Source of the DNA: Spirochaeta sp.
GTDB lineage: Bacteria; Spirochaetota; Spirochaetia; DSM-2461
Assembly: GCA_030592625.1 (NCBI GenBank)
Contig: JAUVIY010000073.1
Span: 1 to 10,052 of the forward strand
Direction: 5' to 3'
Length of the DNA: 10,052 nucleotides
The position numbers were made by a program, and so were the translations under genes. This document shows positions 6,527 through 10,052 of the stretch, piece by piece. Under the pieces are notes generated by a model. The model was not told the DNA's origin. It saw nothing but the letters and a program-made list of their open reading frames with translations, and ran no database searches. Each line of letters begins with the position of its first letter. Within the stretch, counting starts at the first letter, position 1.

Positions 6527-6790
6527 GTGAACAGTAAAAACCGGAAGACACTGGAAGCTGTTTTCAAGCATCCGACTGTGTCAAACATACGGTGGAAGGA
6601 CATCGAAGGCCTCTTTATTGCACTCGGTGCCGAAATATCAGAAGGATCAGGCTCTCGAATTCGAGTAAAACTCGCCGGGGAACGGGCCGTTTTTCACCGA
6701 CCTCACCCAAAGCCGATTACAGAGAAGGGAGCAGTTGAATCTGTAAGACGATTTTTAAAGAACGCAGGAGTCAATAATGTTGGAATATAA
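6527..6790 (+). CDS. hicA: HicA family toxin (mRNA interferase type)
   Basis: An 87-residue protein of the HicA fold, a small dsRNA-binding-like domain that in studied members cleaves mRNA in a translation-independent way. The pattern WKDIEGLFIALGAEISEG-SGSRIRV, FHRPHP (residues 56-61) and a C-terminal RRFLKNAGV is that of the HicA subfamily paired with long HicB partners. The usual motif GSH, with its catalytic histidine, reads GSR here (42-44). Histidines 57 and 60 in FHRPHP are the only conserved-looking alternatives. The GTG start at 6527 is chosen because the N-terminus MNSKNRKTLEAVF is the usual one for the subfamily and there is no downstream ATG in a sensible place. No ribosome site precedes it, consistent with a leaderless mRNA. 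hicB overlaps its last 14 bases, so toxin comes first, as is common in hicAB operons. Confidence 0.85.
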   Translation: MNSKNRKTLEAVFKHPTVSNIRWKDIEGLFIALGAEISEGSGSRIRVKLAGERAVFHRPHPKPITEKGAVESVRRFLKNAGVNNVGI

Positions 6791-7112
6791 AGGTTACTTC
6801 GGCACTGTTTCTCTTGATTCAGATGCCCACATTTTTAATGGAGATGTCATCAATACTCGAGATGTCATCACTTTCCAGGGAACCTCAGTCGATGAGCTGG
6901 AACAGGCCTTTCGAGACTCGATCGACGATTATCTCGCTTGGTGTAAAGAAGATGGGGTCAATCCCGAGAAACCCTACTCAGGAAAGTTCAATCTTCGAAT
7001 TTCTCCAGAACTCCATCGGGAACTGGCGATACACGCAAAAAGGATGAACATGTCAATCAATAGTTTCGTTGAGAAAGCTGTTGTCGACGAACTGGAAGTT
7101 ACTCACCATTAA
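6777..7112 (+). CDS. hicB: HicB family antitoxin with C-terminal ribbon-helix-helix domain
   Basis: A 111-residue antitoxin for the preceding toxin. The N-terminal half (about 1-65) is the HicB partial RNase H-like fold: GYFGTVSLD at 6-14, FNGDVINTRDVITFQG at about 20-35, and an SVDELEQAFRDSIDDYLAWC helix at 37-56. This part is expected to sit on HicA and block its active face. Residues about 66-107 (SGKFNLRISPELHRELAIHAKRMNMSINSFVEKAV) are an Arc/MetJ-like ribbon-helix-helix DNA-binding domain, so the protein can autoregulate. The ATG at 6777-6779 has an AGGAG six bases upstream (6766-6770), much stronger than anything in front of hicA. This would favour antitoxin production from the shared mRNA. 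The two genes overlap by 14 bases in different frames. Confidence 0.9.
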   Translation: MLEYKGYFGTVSLDSDAHIFNGDVINTRDVITFQGTSVDELEQAFRDSIDDYLAWCKEDGVNPEKPYSGKFNLRISPELHRELAIHAKRMNMSINSFVEKAVVDELEVTHH

Positions 7113-7140
7113 GGGTTCGAATCGTCATATTACTGGAACG

Positions 7141-7284
7141 ATGACAGACATGAAAATCATGATGAAGTACGATCCGACTCTTACGCTCCACGAGTACGAA
7201 GAACTAATTAATGAGACGCCTTTTTCAATCCTGAATTACGGTAATCCCGATATAGAATTAGAGCTACTTCGCCAAAGCTGTTGA
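7141..7284 (+). CDS. Possible small protein of unknown function (47 aa)
   Basis: This ORF starts at an ATG 28 bases after the hicB stop and encodes 47 residues ending in ELELLRQSC. The middle, with PTLTLHEYEELINETPFSIL, looks like real protein and not random frame, being rich in charged residues and predicted helix. The ribosome site is weak (GGAA a few bases upstream), and a second ATG at 7150 is an alternative. I recognise no family. Because hicAB ends just upstream it could be a third operon member, a small decayed cargo gene, or the first part of a frameshifted gene continued in the frame open from 7262 to 7450. It may equally be a chance ORF. Confidence 0.25.
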   Translation: MTDMKIMMKYDPTLTLHEYEELINETPFSILNYGNPDIELELLRQSC

Positions 7285-7343
7285 TGCGCTCCGGCCTAAG
7301 GCACAGATTGCTTTGTTACAGCATTTACGGATGCGGATTCGAG

Positions 7344-7440
7344 GCGGTTGTGATACGATCAACGGCGAACGGTTTGTTGCGGTTGTGAGGCAAATGCTGC
7401 GCCAGCCGCCTTCAGCGAACGGCAAACATCGTATAACAGC
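7344..7440. repeat. Cluster of direct and inverted repeats (dyad element)
   Basis: The arms TGTGATACGAT (7349-7359) and ATCGTATAACA (7428-7438) are complementary at 10 of 11 positions and enclose about 70 bases. Inside, GTTTG (7372-7376) can pair with CAAAC (7423-7427), allowing a long, bulged hairpin. Two direct repeats lie within the same stretch: GCGGTTGTGA at 7344-7353 and 7379-7388, and GCGAACGG at 7365-7372 and 7415-7422. Size and shape recall recombination or palindromic repeat elements such as integron attC sites, but the core RYYYAAC and GTTRRRY boxes are not intact. The identity is therefore left open. Confidence 0.5.
7432..7437 (+). promoter_or_regulatory. Possible -10 element for the mannosidase gene
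   Basis: TATAAC matches the -10 consensus at five of six positions and would place the transcript start near 7444, giving a leader of about 19 bases. No good -35 exists at the right distance (CCTTCA or CTTCAG at about 7409-7415). It lies in the right arm of the dyad described above, so a protein or DNA structure there could control it. Weak evidence. Confidence 0.2.
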
Positions 7441-7462
7441 GAGCAGTTAGTAGAGAGTAAAA

Positions 7463-10052
7463 ATGACAATTAACGAAACATTGAGCATCCTGAAAGATTC
7501 AATCTATACGGTAGTCGGAGAACTTAATACTGAAATCTGGGTTAATGCTGAGCCGGTTCCTTTCAGAAACCGATATACCGGGGAGTATAAATGTCTATCA
7601 AAGGGAGACAAGTGGGGCTCCTTGTTTGACTGCGGCTGGTTTCATTTTTCCGGACAGATCCCAACGATCAGAAATCGGACTGTACCGGTTCTTCTTATTG
7701 ATGTTAATGGAGAACTTTTACTGGTTGATGAAACGGGGAATGCTCTTCGTGGGCTTACAAATAAGTCCTCTACTTTTGATAAAACCCTTGGAGAACCGGT
7801 AAAACGTGTATTCCGATTACCAACGACAGTTCAAGCAGGCGATTCTATCGATTACTGGGCTGATGCCGGCTGTAATGATCTCTTTGGAGAGCTTAAGGAG
7901 AATGGTACTTTTAAACAGGCTGATATAGCCCTCTGTAATGAAGATATTCGCCGGATATACTATGATTTTGAATTTCTTATCGAATTATTGGATGGGATTC
8001 CAAAAGAAGACCCGCAGCATAAAAAAATCGAAACAGTTCTGGAAGAACTTAATTCCAACTTAACTGACCTCTCGGAAACCACAGTTATGAAAAATTGCTG
8101 CATTCTGGAGAACTCTTTTAACCAGCGACCAGCCCGTAATGGCTTTTTAATTAGTGCAATAGGACATTCTCATCTTGATCTGGCATGGCTTTGGCCTATT
8201 CGGGAGACAAGACGTAAAATCGGACGAACACTTTCTACTGTTTTTGATTTATTGGAACGCTACCCGGACTATGTGTACGGCATTAGCCAGCCTCAGCTAT
8301 TGGTCTGGGTAAAAAAAGACTACCCGGATCTTTATCAACGTTTAAAGCAAAAGGTGACTGAGGGACGAATCGAAGTCCAAGGTGCAATGTGGGTAGAATC
8401 TGATACGAATCTGCCCTCGGGAGAATCACTTGTAAGACAAATCCTCTATGGGAAAAAATTCTGGAAAGAAGAATTCGGACTTGAAATAAATAATTTGTGG
8501 TTACCGGACGTATTTGGATATTCTGGAGCACTTCCCCAGATTCTTAAACAGACAGGTGTGAAATATTTTTCAACAATGAAACTGTCCTGGAATAAAATTA
8601 ACAAATTCCCTTTTCATTCCTTTCATTGGAAGGGGATAGACGGTAGTACCGTATTAACCCATATGCTTCCGGAGGAAACATACAATAGTCCTGCAACCCC
8701 GGGTTCGGTATTAAAAATAATGGATAATTACCATGAGAAAGATATATCTAATCACGCATTAATGATCTTCGGTATTGGTGATGGCGGTGGCGGCCCCGGT
8801 GCTGAACATCTGGAACGTCTTGACCGAATAAAACGTATGCCGGTAATGGCCAGAGTAAAACAGGAGAAAATATCAGATTTCTTCTCTGCATGGGCATCCC
8901 AGTCCAGAAAGTTTCCGACATGGGATGGAGAACTGTATCTTGAAAAGCATCAGGGAACATATACAACAGAAGGTTTAAGTAAATGGTACAACAGAAGAAT
9001 GGAATTAAATCTCCGGAAAATGGAAATCACGTCTGTTCTTGCGATGATTTACACCAACAGAAATTATCCGGCAGAGACACTTGAGGAACTATGGAAAGAG
9101 GTTTTGCTCTATCAATTTCATGATATCCTTCCAGGTTCTTCCATTAAACGGGTTTATGATGAATCTTGGAAAAGATATGACATTCTACTAACCGATACTG
9201 GTGATTACATAGAAAACGCAGAAAAGAATTTAATTCTATCAGCCGGTTTTATTCCAGAAGAAACAGATAATTGTAATCATGAGAAATATGCAATATTGGC
9301 TTTCAACTATCTTTCTTGGGATATTGCCGAATGGGTATTTTTGAATGATAAATGGAACCGGTTAATTATTCCATCAATGGGTTATGCTATTCATATTGAT
9401 GGACATGTTTGTCTTTCCGGAAGCGATTTCAACTGGAATAGCTCATCAATGGAAAACAATAAAGTCAGATTACAGTTTAACAGTGATGGTTCACTTTTCT
9501 CTGTTTTTGATAGAATGAATCAATATGAGGTTCTGAAACCAGATCAGAAGGGTAACCTGTTTGCCATATATTGTGATTCAGGTGACGCGTGGGACTTTCC
9601 TTCTGATTACAGGGAGGGAGAAGCAGAACATTTTGTCCTGATTGAATCTACCATCAAAAGAAACGGACCGGAACTGATAAATCACCAAGTTTATCAATAT
9701 GAAAAATCTATCCTGAGACAGGAAGTTGTATTGACAGCTGATAGTCAAAGAATTGATTTTCGTACCAGAATGTCCTGGTTCACTCCCGAAAAAATGATAC
9801 GAACTTCTTTTCCTGTAGATATACCCTCCGGAAGAGCAACATGTGAAATTCAATTTGGGGCGATCGAACGCCCTGTGGACAGTGATAACAGCTGGGACCT
9901 GGCAAAGGATGAGATTGCTGCCCAAAGATGGAGTGATATTTCAAACAGCAAATACGGTGCAGCCCTGCTGAACGATTCCAAATATGGACACCGTGTAAAA
10001 GACAGGATATTAGACTTATGTCTTTTGCGCAGTGTTCCCTATCCTGGGCCGA
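7463..10052 (+). CDS. Alpha-mannosidase, glycoside hydrolase family 38 (partial, C-terminus beyond right edge)
   Basis: The frame is open for 863 codons from the ATG at 7463, without a stop to the window end. It is a retaining, zinc-dependent alpha-mannosidase of the cytosolic/lysosomal-like bacterial type (closest layout: MAN2C1). The first 230 residues form the N-terminal beta domain seen in that type. The catalytic domain begins at GHSHLDLAWLWP (234-245), with H237 and D239 as zinc ligands. LPDVFGYSG at 347-355 contains the nucleophile D349, GDGGGGPG spans 439-446, and QFHDILPGSS (551-560) contains H553 as the last zinc ligand. The three-helix bundle and beta-rich domains follow, and the window stops at LRSVPYPGP, a GH38 C-domain motif; about 150-200 residues are missing. 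There is no signal peptide, so it is probably cytoplasmic, trimming imported manno-oligosaccharides. A GAGAG lies five bases before the ATG. Codons are far more AT-rich than in the left operon. Confidence 0.93.
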   Translation, partial: MTINETLSILKDSIYTVVGELNTEIWVNAEPVPFRNRYTGEYKCLSKGDKWGSLFDCGWFHFSGQIPTIRNRTVPVLLIDVNGELLLVDETGNALRGLTNKSSTFDKTLGEPVKRVFRLPTTVQAGDSIDYWADAGCNDLFGELKENGTFKQADIALCNEDIRRIYYDFEFLIELLDGIPKEDPQHKKIETVLEELNSNLTDLSETTVMKNCCILENSFNQRPARNGFLISAIGHSHLDLAWLWPIRETRRKIGRTLSTVFDLLERYPDYVYGISQPQLLVWVKKDYPDLYQRLKQKVTEGRIEVQGAMWVESDTNLPSGESLVRQILYGKKFWKEEFGLEINNLWLPDVFGYSGALPQILKQTGVKYFSTMKLSWNKINKFPFHSFHWKGIDGSTVLTHMLPEETYNSPATPGSVLKIMDNYHEKDISNHALMIFGIGDGGGGPGAEHLERLDRIKRMPVMARVKQEKISDFFSAWASQSRKFPTWDGELYLEKHQGTYTTEGLSKWYNRRMELNLRKMEITSVLAMIYTNRNYPAETLEELWKEVLLYQFHDILPGSSIKRVYDESWKRYDILLTDTGDYIENAEKNLILSAGFIPEETDNCNHEKYAILAFNYLSWDIAEWVFLNDKWNRLIIPSMGYAIHIDGHVCLSGSDFNWNSSSMENNKVRLQFNSDGSLFSVFDRMNQYEVLKPDQKGNLFAIYCDSGDAWDFPSDYREGEAEHFVLIESTIKRNGPELINHQVYQYEKSILRQEVVLTADSQRIDFRTRMSWFTPEKMIRTSFPVDIPSGRATCEIQFGAIERPVDSDNSWDLAKDEIAAQRWSDISNSKYGAALLNDSKYGHRVKDRILDLCLLRSVPYPGP

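Larger units (their letters stand above)
7113..7462 (+). other. 350-base region between hicB and the mannosidase: weak small ORFs and a repeat cluster
   Basis: No gene here can be assigned with confidence. The first part holds a possible 47-residue ORF (7141-7284). From 7262 a different frame stays open to a TAG at 7448-7450, with its first ATG at 7331. The second half (about 7340-7440) is GC-rich and full of short direct and inverted repeats. The end (7441-7462) leads into the mannosidase start with a GAGAG that may serve as its ribosome site. There is no intrinsic terminator for hicAB that I can see. Two readings fit: a decayed small gene plus a cassette-like palindromic element, or a regulatory leader for the mannosidase. 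Confidence 0.45.

Noticed and set aside
7113-7123. GGGTTCGAATC, identical to a tRNA T-arm core
   Set aside because: The bases that follow (GTCAT) do not close a T-stem, and no acceptor, D or anticodon arms lie around it. It directly follows the hicB stop. Probably chance, though a tRNA-derived attachment remnant cannot be wholly excluded.
7344-7440. Integron attC site
   Set aside because: The fold is suggestive, but the RYYYAAC and GTTRRRY boxes do not match, and no integrase or second copy is visible in the window.
8283-8531. Minus-strand ORF within the mannosidase (also 8748-8966 and 9578-9925)
   Set aside because: The plus frame is open and carries GH38 motifs throughout; these are shadows.
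1-10052. CRISPR arrays, insertion sequences, rRNA or tRNA genes
   Set aside because: No regularly spaced repeats, transposase reading frames or structural RNA signatures were seen.

Overview
The window looks like a bacterial chromosome segment with three parts. A tightly packed minus-strand operon fills about 1-6183 and runs off the left edge. A short plus-strand toxin-antitoxin module with unusual flanking DNA lies at about 6490-7460. A plus-strand GH38 alpha-mannosidase begins at 7463 and runs off the right edge. The left operon is visibly GC-richer (sampled lines are near 55 percent G+C) than the mannosidase (sampled lines fall to about one third G+C). This suggests different histories on the two sides of the hicAB region. 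No rRNA, tRNA, transposase or taxon marker is present. A separately encoded DegV/DAK2 pair, a bacterial MAN2C1-like mannosidase and this HicAB subfamily would fit an anaerobic heterotroph such as a free-living spirochaete, but that is only a guess.

Left operon, in transcription order from 6183 to 1: an extended SDR (epimerase/3-beta-HSD type), a classical SDR, a CrtI/phytoene-desaturase-type FAD oxidoreductase, an FNR-type flavin reductase with a C-terminal plant-type [2Fe-2S] domain, a DegV (FakB-like) fatty-acid-binding protein, and the N-terminal DAK2 domain of a FakA-like fatty-acid kinase cut by the window edge. Genes overlap by 23, 4 and 10 bases or are 12 bases apart; the only real gap is 86 bases before the CrtI-type gene. 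Taken together, the operon looks like a lipid pathway. FakB/FakA would bind and phosphorylate a fatty acyl group, the NAD(P)H-fed ferredoxin-type reductase would pass electrons to or from the flavin desaturase/saturase, and the two SDRs would interconvert keto and hydroxy groups. The product cannot be read from sequence.

Middle: 6184-6526 is non-coding and holds promoter candidates in both directions. hicA and hicB overlap by 14 bases. hicA appears to be leaderless, with its -10 hexamer seven bases before a GTG start and an inverted repeat over the promoter that HicB could bind. The HicA belongs to a form that lacks the usual catalytic histidine in its GS-H motif. The 350 bases after hicB contain a possible 47-codon gene, a second open stretch in another frame, and a cluster of direct and inverted repeats.

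Right: the GH38 alpha-mannosidase is open for 863 codons, with its zinc ligands, nucleophile and glycine-rich loop intact. Only the C-terminal part of the late beta-domains is missing from the window.
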